Part shown: piece by piece, positions 12,328-33,126 of the stretch
Numbering within the stretch: position 1 is the stretch's first letter
Layout of the letters: each line of letters opens with the position of its first letter
NCBI GenBank assembly: GCA_026874595.1
Contig: CM049308.1
Coordinates: 70,654,624-70,718,623 of the forward strand
Origin: Sipunculus nudus
Lineage: Eukaryota > Annelida > Sipuncula > Golfingiida > Sipunculidae
Direction: 5' to 3'
DNA length: 64,000 nt
Made by a program: the position numbers and the translations under genes
The notes under the pieces: model-generated
Databases searched by the model: none
What the model was told of the DNA's origin: nothing
Seen by the model: the letters and a program-made list of their open reading frames with translations, nothing else

Positions 12328-14977
12328 GTATCCGCCAAAACGAAGTTTTGCGGATACTATGTTTTTGACCGAGTTCCTCCGCTGCGGCGGCGTTCGTTTC
12401 CACAGAGCTCCTCGGAGACTAATGGACCGTTTTTTCCCAAACTTACACCTATTATCGGGTCACATTTGAACTGGTGCCTAACCAATTTGCATTGACCTCT
12501 GACCTTTCCTCTCTATCCAGTGTCCATTTGTGGGTCTGTTTCCACCTTTAAACCCTCATATCTCGAGAACCGTTTGACCGATCAGGAAATAAAATTGATA
12601 CAAATGTAGCCCTTGGATTGCTTTATAACATACACAAAAAATGGTGGCGCCACCTGTAACCATTTTTGCACAGGGTCCATCTGTTCATCTGCCTTGGGTT
12701 AAAATCACTCATATCTCTGCAGTGAATTGACTAATTCACCTGAAATTCGTCATGTGTATACATCCAGGATAGCTTTCTTGATTTTATGACAGGTGGCGCC
12801 ACCTACGTTCACGTTCACGCTGATGACATCCAAGCTTATATCTCGGGAACCGTTTGACCGATCAGGAAATAAAATTTATACAAATGTAGCCCTTTGATAG
12901 CTCTGTAACATACACAAAAAATGGTGGCGCCACCTGTAACAATGTTTGCACAGCGTCTGTCTGTTAGTCTACCGTGGCCTAAAATTACTCATTTCTCTGT
13001 AGTGGTTCGACATAACTGCCTAAAATTTTGCAGGTTTATACATCGTGGACAGCTTTCTTGATTTCATGACAGGTGGCGCCACCTACATTCTAGTTAACGC
13101 TGGACACATCCAAGCTCATATCTCAGGAACCATTTGACCGATTGGGCCAAAATTGTGCATGTGTTTAGATCTCACATAGGTCTTTATCATACACAAAACT
13201 GGAGGGGTTACCTGCAAAGATTTTTGCACAGTGTTTGTTGCTTTCCGGACATCTTCGATTTCGGCAAGCAGGTTGGTCAGTCGCGGATGTCTGTTTGTTT
13301 GTCTGTTTGTCTGTCTGTGTACTCTCTACAGGCCACAATTTTGCATCAATTCTCTTTAAACTTATACAGCTGATAGACAAGCAAAAGTCCTCGAGGCCTA
13401 TTGTTTTTGGGCAATACAGGTCAAAGGTCAAGGTCAAGGTCATCAAAACTTCTCAAAACGTTTTTTTCTTCATATCTTTGTCACTATTAGTCGTATCTTC
13501 TTCAAACATAGCTCATTTTAATCGTCATTCCAAGGCCTGTCATCTGGTGTGTACCTGACTCAAATGCGCCGTAACCATGGTTACGAATTTTTGGGAAAAA
13601 GTCATGATATTCGAAAATAAGGGGCCTTATTTTTCTAACTTTGGCAGTTTTACAGCTAGAGAGGTCTAGTTTTTTGCATCAGGTAGCATTTAACAAGTAC
13701 TGCAAGATTCTATTTAAGAGTCTCGCAATATCTGGTATAATATCTCGTCAAACGAGATATTTCGAGATTTCAGTAATCTTGCCCTGGAGGCCACAGTTTT
13801 GCAGGAATCTTTTTGAAACTGACATATCGTAAGTCCTTTACTATTATCTCGAAATCAATTTTTCATTTTTTGAATTCGGCCGCTAGGGGGCGCTGGGTGC
13901 AAACCTCTCCAACATATCATGTTTTGGCAATATCTCCAAAATTATAAGCCTCAATTACAAAAACTATAGTTTATTTTTTTCCCCTAAGACTTCTTCATGA
14001 ACTAGTTTAGTCATCTGGTCTCAATCTTGTGTCACTTTGTCTGTGTATCCGTCTGTTTCTCAGTTGTCCTCAAATCTGCTTGCTTGCCGGTTCTTGCGTC
14101 TCACATATAGCATTCTACAGGCCACAGTTTTGAAAGAATCTTTTTAAAACTATTACATCTTATGTCCTACACTAATATCTAGAAACCGATTTTTCATTTT
14201 CCAGAATTGGCCGCTAGGGGGCGGTGCACTCAAACTTGCACAACATATCATTTTTTGCCCATATCTCCAAAACTATTAACCTCATTTACAAAAACTATAG
14301 CTTATTGTCTTCCTCTGAGGTTTCTTCATAATATGATTAAGTCATCTGTTCTCAATCTTGCGTCAGTTTGTCAGTATGTTTGTCTGTTTGTCAGTTTTCC
14401 TCAATTTCGCCTGCTTCCTGGTTCTTGCGTCTCACATGTAGCATTCTACTGGCCACAGTTTTGCAGGAATCGTTTTGTAAATTACACTTGTCATATATCG
14501 TGATGATATCTGGAAGTCCTATGTTTATTATTCAAATAAGTCAAAGGTCAAGGTCAAGGTGATAAAAAATATATCAAAATCTTATTTTCTTTAGAACTTT
14601 GTTAATTTTGGTTCTTTCTTCACAAACTATGGATTATTTTCTTTCATTTTGACACTGCTCGTTCATCTGACTAACTTTACATCATTTCCGGCAAGCGCGT
14701 GACCTCAGGTCATCTAGTCTGTTTGTCTGCCATGGGCAAAAATCGCTCATATACATGTAGTGGTTTGACTTTTCAGCCTAAAATTTTGCAGGTGTATACA
14801 ACTTGGACAGCTTTCTGGATTTGTGGTAGGTGGCACAACCTACATACAGATTTAGGCTGCAGACATCCATGCTAAATGCAACATACCTCACTCTATTTCC
14901 CCTTGCCACTCAATCCATGCCTCACTATCCGATTTTGGCAGATACATGTAGTCACTTGTCGGTTACCCGTATTCTAG
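12328..14977 (+). mobile_element. HINE-like family B, middle of three nested elements
   Basis: 5' hairpin GTATCCGCCAAAAC / GTTTTGCGGATAC at 12328-12357, then TATG. The phrase TTTGACCGAT recurs every 280 bp (about 12573, 12853, 13133). The palindrome GGTGGCGCCACC is at 12643, 12792, 12923 and 13072. The 3' end GGCAGATAC, hairpin, TATTCTAG ends at 14977. The insertion lies in a T run of family A. Confidence 0.85.
13234..14717 (+). mobile_element. HINE-like family E, innermost of three nested elements
   Basis: Interrupts a family B unit between CACAGTGT and CTGTTTGTCTGCC. 5' hairpin TGCTTTCCG ... CGGCAAGCA, then a GTCTGTTTGTCTG run. Two ~327-bp units carry CCGCTAGGGGGCG (13880 and 14211). The 3' end holds CCGGCAAGC, complementary to the 5' end, then the palindrome TGACCTCAGGTCA and TCTAG at 14717. 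Confidence 0.8.
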
Positions 14978-15162
14978 TTTTAAAAGTTTACACATTTTTC
15001 TCTATTTTTGAGATATATAAATACAGACTAAATCTTGGCCTGTTGGTTAATCTGTTTGATGCTTCAGTTGAATGGGTATATACTACCATTCTGATGATAA
15101 AATTTCCTTTTGCGAATCTCTTCCCAGTCAGCTGAGCGTCATGACCCATGGGTCACTTGTTA

Positions 15163-16931
15163 AATTTCTGTCTCAGTTTTTATTTATAATTTTATATTTG
15201 CTATTTATTTCATTTGTGTAGCGTTTTAAAAAGTATAATAATTAAAAACATTTAAAAAATCATTATTTTGGAACCTGTAGTTGCTTGAATTGCAAGTAAT
15301 CAACAATTCCTTTCGGTATTATATTATTGCCAACTTTAAATTGCATATATTGTTATGAACGGAGCACGAAACCTGTTGTTATGTGGAAGTGCTCTGATAT
15401 AACAGTCTCAGGTCCGCTCAACTGTTAGTGCACTTCAATTAAATCTCCCCCACTGTGTCAGCACTATAATATTTTAATTTAAAAAAACAAATATTATATT
15501 TAGTGTGTGACAAGAGTGCTACTTTTTTTCCTCTTTTAGTCATGAATAAAAATATGAGGGGTGGTTACTGGGGTCCCTCAAAATTGAACAGTCGGCAAAT
15601 TCAAATAAATGAGGTCCGTCTTCATCGAAATATTTTTGTAATTATAAATCTTTCAGTGAATCGGTCATTTACAAATGTGCAACATTTAGAGACTTCGATC
15701 TGTTCTTACATCAACAATAGTGGTGTTTTTATCGGTATAAATAATGGAAAATGAGATACAGGTTTATGGGATCCGGGGACCGTGGGGTTCGGGTTTTACA
15801 CACTACCCTGCATTCACTACCGCTCGGAAAATTTTCATTCTTTGAAAGATCCCCCTTTTGAGCATTTTCCTCACGCGATATCTCCTTGTGCACAATAGAC
15901 CTTTTCGCTGCGCGGAGGTTGCCTTTGAGAAGGGATCACCAATGGGGAATATTTCAGGCCGGTCACCGCAAATTTAAGAAAAGCCCAGACAGGGCCTCCG
16001 GAGAAAACCTCTGTCCCGCCATCAAACACTCTGTGGCCATTGTGTTACCAGGCCCGAAGACACAAAGAAAAGAGGCGCCCGCGGGGGAGCAAATATTAAA
16101 ATTATTAATTATGCACGTAATACGCAAATATTGCAAATAAAAGTGGATGGAATCTCTTCAGACAAATCCTGAGCATATGTATGTCGAAAATCACGGCAAT
16201 CCGTACGGCGGTATCAGAGGAGATACGGAAAATCACAAAAATCACCTTACGCTATTAATATATAGATATCTTTATGTAGCAACCAAATAAATAATGAGGA
16301 AATTATATTACTAATAAGTTATTATAGATTGCAGAATTTTCCAAATGTTTTAGAAATAAGATTAACAAATAAGTAGGCATATAACTCTGTTCTATTTGTT
16401 TCCAGACTTGTCACGTCATGTTCTAGGACCTAAAACAAATGATATCATAAAGAATGTGGTCTGTTAATAAGTTAGTCTGGTTGTAACCTGGCCTTAATGC
16501 AAAATCTAATCTATGGAGTTTTAATTATTCATTTAATTGTCTCATACAACATGACTTGTATGACTTTTCAGGTGAGCTTTGGAGTTTGGAGAATTGTCAT
16601 TTTACTTATTTGCTAAAATTATTTTATTAACTATATTTTCATGCAGTGCAGTAATATTCCACCTCTTTTCAGCATCAAATATACAGAATCTATATGTATT
16701 ATGTATGTAGTACAGCGTGCTATAAGATACAGTCAGAACTCTCACTGTATACCTTTGCATATTCCCCAACAGATACAACATCATTCTTGTGAAAGTAAAC
16801 ATCAGGGCGCATTGTCTGTAAACGCTTAGTGGCAAGTTGTTTGAAAATCACAGATTTAAAATTGAATTATTATTAGTCTGTACCTTGTGATGTAGCTCTT
16901 GCACTGAATATATTGAATGTGTTCATTGCAG
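15163..16931. other. Intergenic or PP1-beta first-intron DNA with repeat fragments
   Basis: A GC-richer block at about 15770-16140 shares GGATCCGGG motifs with 9920-9970. 16150-16267 matches the end of the 9178-9495 repeat. The remainder to 16931 is AT-rich with nothing recognised. If the first PP1-beta exon is further upstream, all of this is intronic. Confidence 0.45.
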
Positions 16932-25452
<8,521 letters not shown>

Positions 25453-28400
25453 TGGAAGAGCTGCACCAGGAGGCAGGACCCATACAACATATAAAGAGAT
25501 TTAAACTGTAGTTTATAATTACATACACACACACACGAACTGACCATGGCTCACATTGCATTGTGTCCTGTTTATTATGTACTGGCGGACACAGCATTTC
25601 CCACAAGCAGTTAACATCTATTCAGAGATTGAGTAATTACTTGATCACTTATGGATGGGATTTCACACTGTCAATCAAAGACAGATCTTGCTAACACTTT
25701 GTGATGAAACATTTATATTATGCATACCAGGTTTGTGTAACAATTCATAATATGGCGGCCGTTTATATCTGAATACCTCTGTGATCCATGTAACAGTGGC
25801 TGTTGTATGGAAACCTGTTAAGCCTGAGAAATGCCCCACATGTTAACTACAGACACAACTACACAGGGAGCATCTCTCATGCAGCTCAAAAGTTAAAAGA
25901 AAATAAACTTAAAAGATCTACACACTGACATGTAGGCCTAGCTCCTGTGTTGCACCTGTGTTGTGCAGTTTACTAGTCACTTGGTTTTGATGAAATCCTG
26001 CTGTGTATGGTTATAGCCTTACTAAGGTTCAGCACAGCTTTATTTATTTAATAAGGAAGCATACCTACTGTACATTATTACAGTGTCCTCTGACCAAATG
26101 TAGGAATCTCTTTTAGTTCATGTGTTTTCTTACTGCTCTACTTGCACAGCAAGCCTTCAGAGGAGTATACTTACATACCTGTTATAATCGGTAACGGTTG
26201 GTGACAGGTGTATGCTTAAATGTGTGAATATTTCATTGAGCATGTATGATGTGTCGGGTGGATGAATAAACATGCTAATGGTGTTTGCATGTTGTGACAG
26301 CCATAAAAACAATAGATGTCAAAACATGAAAAAGGTCAAGGTTCCTGGTCAAAATATGCAGTGTATGCACCAGAGGTCAGGCTGCTCATCGATCTGAATT
26401 TAAAATTAGATTTACATACTTCTAGGTCTCAATGACTGTCAGGTTTTAAGGGTAAGATTCTTAATTACACAAAATTGATCATGTATAAAGTAAACAGATG
26501 ATCTTTCCTTGTAATAGGAATTTTCAATATGCCACATCACATATTTATACTTTTCCCACCATTTATTATTTTTGATGATTGACTTGGACTTTCTGATTCA
26601 TTGGTGCCTTTTTATAAAAATTACAGGTTGTTACATTTGTTTATTTTATACCTTTCTATTTGTGCTGTAGATAGGGAACATACTACAGTTAAGTATATCT
26701 TGTGCTGTTTGCCGAAATTTTTGGTCTCAGGTGAGAGGTATTTAAGATGCCTTTTATTTCACAAGTTTATATACTTTATTATTTTGTTTCTGTTGATATC
26801 CAAGGTATGTAGTTATAAGCTGATTCTGGTTACTGGTACCAGATATTGATGATTTTTCTGTTGTTAGTAGGAGCATCAGGTTTGTACAAATGCAGGTATG
26901 ACCGGTGGGAAAAGAGACTTCAAACAGACACCTGACTGGTTGTATTCACTGACAACTTAGATTGATATTGAAGATTTTAGCCTGCCATTTCAGTGTAAAT
27001 ATAGATATTTTAGCTTTACATATTGGTTCCTGTGTCACTCGAGTGCCACATATATTAGTCGAGCATTATCTCATTTTGACACACTCCTCTATATGCTGAT
27101 ACTTAACTATGTACACTACTTAATTTTCACACTTACCTTGTCAGCCCTACCATAGCAGTTGTTGCTGTTAGTCACATAACTGGGCACATTTTGCAACCAT
27201 GAAGACCTGATGGCAGGACATTAAGTATATTTTTTTGCTGTGCCCAATTGCAAGGTGCACCATCTGGGTGTCTGTAACTCCAGAGTTAAAACTGGGTTTT
27301 TGGTATAAAAATATTCCTGATCTCCCAAAACGTACTTCTGCTTTAATATATATGCAAGATAGCCAAAATTATGATTAATGTCAAATTATCTTTAGACACC
27401 TGATGCAGTAGGTTGAAGATACTTGTCAGGCTCTTTATTTCACATGGGGAAACTGGGTCATTGCCATCTGCTACAGAAAACTCAAGGGCTGAAGTAATCT
27501 GACAAACCAGTGATTTCATTAGGACATGACCCAAATGGTTCACGGTGCTATTTACATCCAGTTTGTATTTACTTTCTGTCAAATGGTGTCCAAACTCTAC
27601 CAGCATATATGTAAAATATTCTTTTCTCAAATCTGTAGTTTAAATGTGCAGATTATCCTTGAAAGATTGTCATGCAAATATGCATCTTCACAAGTAGCTT
27701 ACCAGCGAAACAATATGTATTTGTCAACTCATTATGTTTGTTTGATTTTGACTGAACTGTGTGTCTTTGCCCATGGGCAACTATATGTTAAGTGGATGTC
27801 AACCTAATAAAAACCACCATCACAGAGATGGGGCTGTAAAGATTCAACACTGCACCGATACATTGCAGTACAAAGCGATATTTCATATTGGTATCATTAA
27901 ATGTCCCTTGGTAGGTTCATTGAGGAGATTAAATAATTGGGTGTAAAAAAATGCTAAACATTCAACAGTAGTTTCTGAGACTGTCTTGGAGCTAAATAAG
28001 GCATTTAAAGGGAACTTTTCATCAGAAAGGTCAGGAAAACATTTAACAGGATCTAATTGGCTTTTTTTTAAACAAATTTATCAATAGTGTGGAAATAAAT
28101 TCTGTGAACAGAAGTTCAGATGTCGTACTGTCAACAGTGAAGTGAATTGGCATATAAACTAAATTGAATATACCTTGTCCTTATTGTTTATGTGTCACAT
28201 TTGGAGCAAAGTATTGTCATACGTATTGTGTTGCAGTGGTATGTAACATAACAGCCTTAATGGAGACTGTTGAAATCATATTCAGCCATGTTGGTCAAAT
28301 TGTGATGCACCAGGTTCATGATTATGAACTTAAAGCACAAAGAAAATGTCCCTTTCTTTTAATTTATTAACAATTATAAGTGTGCTCACTAAACTACTTT

Positions 28401-29610
28401 GGGGAACAAAGTTCTCAATTTGCCTTTTTTTGCTGTAAAAGGATACAATAGAAAGTTTCCAAGGTGAAATGTACCTATGAATGATTTATATAATTGCGTT
28501 CAAAAACTGATTGTTTAAATCCACTTTCTCCTGTGACCCCTGACAGGTGTTACAGGATAGTTTTCTAAAATATTGTAATTTGTACATTGATCCATTGCCC
28601 CATTTGTATGTGCAAGGCTTAAGTTATAAACACTGAAACAGCATTTTTGGGGTTCAAAAAATGACATAGCATTCTTCTGATATGTTCAACAGATATGGTT
28701 GTTTTCACACACTTTTTCCATGGTTGAAGAGACCTCTGCCGTCTTGTTGACTTGCCCACCGTATAACTGTGTAGTGTTTAGTATTTGTATACCGCTCACT
28801 TTCAATGCCTTTTCTTCTGGTTAGGGGGATTTTAGTAATTGACATCACACAGTGCTCAAAACTGCATAATCTTCTGCCATAAGATAAAACATTCAGATGT
28901 TGGATTCAGTATAGATATTGTACAAATGATTTGTAGGTAATGTGTATTATTAGTTACAACAAGTCAGACCAATCCTTGTATTTTCCCTGTTTTCTCCATG
29001 GAACATTGTACATAATCCTAACTGGCACCATTCACTATTGAATGGCTTTTGTGTCATGTATTCCTGTAGAGAAATTATGCCAAAGTTTTACATTTTAAAT
29101 AACAGGCTTTGCACCTAAAAAATGGAAATATTTAGGATCTGAAAGTGTCCTAAGTAGCAATACAAGGTCTTTCTTTCCCTGACTTAAATAACTAAATAGT
29201 TTATCATGTAATGCTGCATTTATAAATTAAATTACTCAGTTATTTATATGATATGGTAACTTCGTGCTAGGTTTTGGATTGAACAGTCTTTCATGTTGAG
29301 TACCAATTTAACTGATGCAGGATATGTCAGTCCTGAGTCAGTTTGCATGGTTAGAACAGGTGGTGCCACCTGTTGGAATAATATGAAATTAAACTAAATT
29401 TGCTGCCTGAACCCCTCTCTTCACTGCTGAAACCAGTTTATTCATAACTCGTTACAATATGGGGTGAATGCAGACACAACTATAAGTACTTTGTGATGTA
29501 AATTAAATGTTAAGGCGGACTTGTATTATGCATGCTATTTAGATATTAATTTGTACAAATGCAAATAGTTTGCCTTGACTAATAAATAGATTTTGATAAT
29601 GTTTGAAACA
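25453..29610 (+). other. PPP1CB: Probable long 3'UTR of the PP1-beta gene
   Basis: No coding potential and almost no interspersed repeats in this 4.1 kb stretch, unlike the DNA on either side. AATAAA signals lie at 26265-26270 and 29581-29586. The second is followed within about 25 bases by a GT/T-rich stretch, as expected of a cleavage site near 29605. A lone GGTGGTGCCACC at 29361 looks like a relic of the repeat palindrome found elsewhere. UTR extent is inferred; a short form ending near 26290 is possible. Confidence 0.5.
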
Positions 29611-30869
29611 ACTGGTGTTGGAGTTATTTTTATTTCTTGAAGCCTGAAGGATATGATAATTGCTGTCACAAATGCTCTAAAGAAAGAGAATAGAAGCCAA
29701 GTTTAAAACATATATTTTCAACACCAAGACTTTTGTCATTGATCAGGGAATTTCAGTATTTAACAAATATTCTGCTGCTTTCAGTTATTTTATATATGGC
29801 TCAAACAGACGCAAACGTATGTGTATTGCTTCTTTTGGGTAAAGCAAAGTCTTTAAAAAAAAAAATTCTCTGGAATGGTTACATCAATTTTCCTGGAAAT
29901 CTGAAAGGCCAATTTATCTTTTATATACTTCTCAGTTGAACAACACTAGCAGCATCACCTGGTATCAAATATTGATTCTTTCAAATTAAATTAATTTTAA
30001 ATAACATTACAGACTTAGCAATCGGATGCCTTTTACTGGTTTGTGACTTCCTACTTGGCTTACTTCCTACTTGGTGATATTCACGTTTGATATTACCAGT
30101 TAATTACATCATGATGAGCTGCACATATTAGCCCAGTGCCAAGGGTCACCTGTCAATGATAGTTCGCTTTAATGTATTATTTTGTAAAAAATCATCCGGC
30201 TGTCATGTGTGGCTATATTATAACACATAAGACAGAGATTGCCGGAAAGTTCTACTCTTAAAATTTCAGGATTTGGATGTAGTCCTGAAAGTGTTATTCT
30301 ACATTAAACTTTGCCAATACATGTCCCCCTTGCCATTAATGCCTCTCCACAGATAGATTATCACCTTGATGCTGTACTAAAAGAGTACTTTCATGATGAA
30401 TCCCAGAGCCCTTGTCAAACACTGATAAGTTTATTTCTCCCCGTTTCTTGAAATTGCTCATGGGGGCTGCCATTTTGCTTTCACTCTAAAACCTGGATGT
30501 CACTGGTTGCATGTCAAAATTATGGGTATATGCTAAAACCTGGTTGTCACCAGTTGCATGTTGAAATTATTGGTATACCGCTAGAAAACAATTTATGGTT
30601 CTATGCCCATTCTGCTTTACCATCGTGCATGAGTTTGCAAAGAAGTTCAGATGTGATTATGTTGATCAAGGCATGGAGGTAAGTTTCATTTCATGCATTT
30701 TAGTGGCAATAAGTTACTGACAGTCTGGCAGGTATCTGAGTACAGGTAAACCACAGTATACTAGTAAGTAAATAGGAATATATCTAGCTCTGTTAATTAA
30801 TTCACCAGTGAGGAATGAAGAAACAAGTGTCTCCTGACAGCTCTGAACAGATGCAACAAAAAACAAACA
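29611..30869. other. Intergenic DNA between convergent PP1-beta and two-PAH genes
   Basis: The two genes end toward each other here. A 46-bp duplication (AAAACCTGG-TGTCAC units) lies at about 30488-30580. Nothing else was recognised. Confidence 0.45.
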
Positions 30870-32012
30870 TGCAATAATAACATGACATATTTATTAAAAA
30901 ATTACATGATAGTTTTTACATTGTAAGTGATATGGTAAGTGATATGGTATCAAATATTTTTTATAAAATATTTCTTGCATTGTACATTTGCTGCATCCTT
31001 AAAATGTGCCTATACTTATGATAACTTGTGGTTTTAACTTTGTCATTAGTGTACATAATGACAAGTTGATGCATGAAAATTGTTTCTTTTTTTTTTAACT
31101 TTGGCAATGTGACACAGTCTTGGCAATCCATGCACCAGTTTTACCAGGAACAATTGGACATCAGTACATAAACTTACAGGCAAAAAATCCTGGCAAGTTA
31201 TTAAAAAACATTAAATGTAATCCAGCAAATTGAGCATAGCAATTTTTTTCCAGGAATTTTCCTATTTTACATGAAACATCCACTGATTGGGAAAGAATAT
31301 CAAAATCCACTTAAAGGAGTTTTAAATTCTTTTGAGCAAAATGTGCTTGTAGTTGACAGCATGGCATGTAAGCCCTTCCACTCCACTATCACTGTCTATC
31401 AACTATGGATTGTCACAGGTTTACGTTTCAGATTCGCCTCCAAACACTCCCTTAATTGCCTCAAGTTTTGGGGTTGTAATATTGTCACCCATCCTATCCA
31501 CATGCAGTAGATTTTTACCTGTATTTACAGGAGTTTCATACATGTAAAAGGTGATAAGCAGAAACTTGAATAATTAGCTCAAGGCATATATACCTGAAAA
31601 TAAATCCTGAACATTACACACAGATGTCTTGAACAGTTACTGAGTTAACATTATTTATATAAATTTACATCAAAATGTATAAAAAATGCAAATTCATTTG
31701 AACAGTAGGAGTGTGACAATCCGCAGTATAATCTGAACAGTAAAGTATTAAATTGGTATTACTGTCCAATTGTTCTTGCAGTGACATTACTTTGGCAGTG
31801 ATCTGTGAACTATTTGCCCAAACCAAATACACTTTTAAAAAATGTGAACTTATAATCAGATCTAAGTACACTTAAACACAATTCCATAAATGATGAAAGT
31901 TAAGTAAGATTCTACAAATAATGATTTAGTATTAAGTGTTAAGATTTATAGATAAAAAATCGATCATTATCAGTAGATGTATATTTTAGCTGAATCTTCA
32001 TACATATGAGGA

Positions 32013-32044
<32 letters not shown>

Positions 32045-32465
32045 TTCAATTGTCAAAATAAAGTCAAAGTCAAGGTACTCATATGTAATAATCAACAACA
32101 TACACAAAATATCTACCACAATATTTAACCACATACTAAAAAGACACCTAATAGAAATTAGACATTAAAACTGACAGTGCAGATTAAGACATTGATGCAA
32201 AGTATAACTTTTGAGCTTCTTAAATATGCCATGTTAAGACAAAAAATGTGAAATATCAAGATGCCAACAAAGTAAAATTAAAAAATATATGTATGATTGT
32301 GTGAAAGAAAATTAATGATTCACTTTAAAACCACTGTAAAACATTAATGAGATAAGATCACCATTATATCTGAAGAATAATTATACAATGGTACTCTAGT
32401 GCTAAGCATAACTGTAGTTCTTTTGTTTGGCCTTGTGTATCTCATATACTTCTATTATATTAACA
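30870..32465 (-). other. Probable 3'UTR of the two-PAH gene
   Basis: On the - strand an AATAAA (plus-strand TTTATT, 30890-30895) is followed by a T/GT-rich stretch, a plausible poly(A) site near 30870. This would give a 1.6 kb 3'UTR containing an (AC)n(AT)n microsatellite at about 31996-32044. No ORF of note lies in it. The extent is inferred. Confidence 0.4.
31996..32044. repeat. AC/AT microsatellite
   Basis: A short ACACAC run passes into a continuous alternating AT run of about 29 bases. It lies in the inferred 3'UTR of the two-PAH gene. Confidence 0.9.
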
Positions 32466-33122
32466 TTATTCATCAAAATCATAATGTACTGTCTTCTTCA
32501 ATTTGTGCTTGCGTGGTTGATGTATGATATAAGAGGAAGGCTCATACATACAAATCTTGTACCCTTTTGGCAGGAATGCATTGAAACCCACAATCAATGC
32601 TGGGTAGTCATGGAAGAGTTTAATGACTTTCTTGATTGTCTGCACCTGGTCTGCATCATGTTGATGAAACTCATACAGCACTGTCATAAACTTTTGATAA
32701 ATCTGTGGACGATCCCAAAAAGCATGCTTCACTTGTCTGACATACCCAAGTGATTCCTCAGTATTCCTGGCATTGTGGGCAGTGTCTGTAACTTGTGAAT
32801 GTAACGGTACTGATTCAAACACTTTGATCAGCACTGCTTCATCTTGCAGTTCAATCTGCCACTCTGAAGGTATGAATGTGTTAAAACCAAGAATTAGCTC
32901 AGGATATCCTTCTAACAAAGTCACCACTCGGTTGATAAGCTGTATTTTATCACTCTCTGGGTCTTTAACTTGAGCTAAAATCTGCACAAATTCTTGAAAC
33001 CTCTCCTTACGCAGCTTTTGACGTACTTTGCGGATATATAACACTGCTGCCTGGCCGTCCACATCCATGCTTGAGAATTTCTTTTTTCTTAGCTTTGCCT
33101 TTTGATTTCCTGGGTTAGGCAT
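32466..33122 (-). CDS. Small two-PAH-domain protein (Sin3-like), 218 residues, intronless coding exon
   Basis: The start is the ATG at 33122-33120, directly after a clear splice acceptor on the - strand (pyrimidine-rich tract ending in CAG, 33126-33124). At least one upstream non-coding exon is therefore expected; the in-frame Met further upstream falls in the intron. The protein opens with a basic segment (KAKLRKKK, residues 8-15) that could be a nuclear localisation signal. Two paired-amphipathic-helix domains follow at about residues 24-85 and 123-185. Each ends in the hallmark YP-x-L-I-x-GFN-x-F-x-P (YPELILGFNTFIP; YPALIVGFNAFLP) followed by a Sin3-like short strand. A basic tail follows. 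In full Sin3 proteins PAH domains bind repressor helices and a separate region holds the HDAC; here there is nothing beyond the PAH pair. It could be a lineage-specific Sin3 fragment gene, perhaps from retroposition, or a dominant competitor. Function not known. Confidence 0.85.
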   Translation of the reverse strand: MPNPGNQKAKLRKKKFSSMDVDGQAAVLYIRKVRQKLRKERFQEFVQILAQVKDPESDKIQLINRVVTLLEGYPELILGFNTFIPSEWQIELQDEAVLIKVFESVPLHSQVTDTAHNARNTEESLGYVRQVKHAFWDRPQIYQKFMTVLYEFHQHDADQVQTIKKVIKLFHDYPALIVGFNAFLPKGYKICMYEPSSYIIHQPRKHKLKKTVHYDFDE

Positions 33123-33126
33123 CCTG

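Larger units (their letters stand above)
10250..15162 (+). mobile_element. HINE-like family A with 337-bp tandem core, outermost of three nested elements
   Basis: 5' hairpin AGCTCAG ... CTGAGCT at 10250, TATAG, then a GTCCGTC-rich run. The landmark ACAAATCGTAA (or near variants) recurs at 10361, 10698, 11034, 11371, 11710 and 12057, giving a period of about 337 bp and six units. The sixth is interrupted at 12328 by a family B element. After it the family A unit resumes with CTCTATTTTTGAG near 15000 and ends in CAGCTGAGC and GACCCATGGGTC followed by ACTTGTT at 15162. No coding capacity. Confidence 0.85.

Noticed and set aside
12328-12357. Terminal hairpin as a rho-independent terminator
   Set aside because: The window is eukaryotic; the hairpin recurs as the end of a repeat family.
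16641-16829. Open frame just upstream of PP1-beta exon 2 as possible exon 1
   Set aside because: Its peptide does not resemble the PP1 N-terminus and no donor lies at the needed phase.
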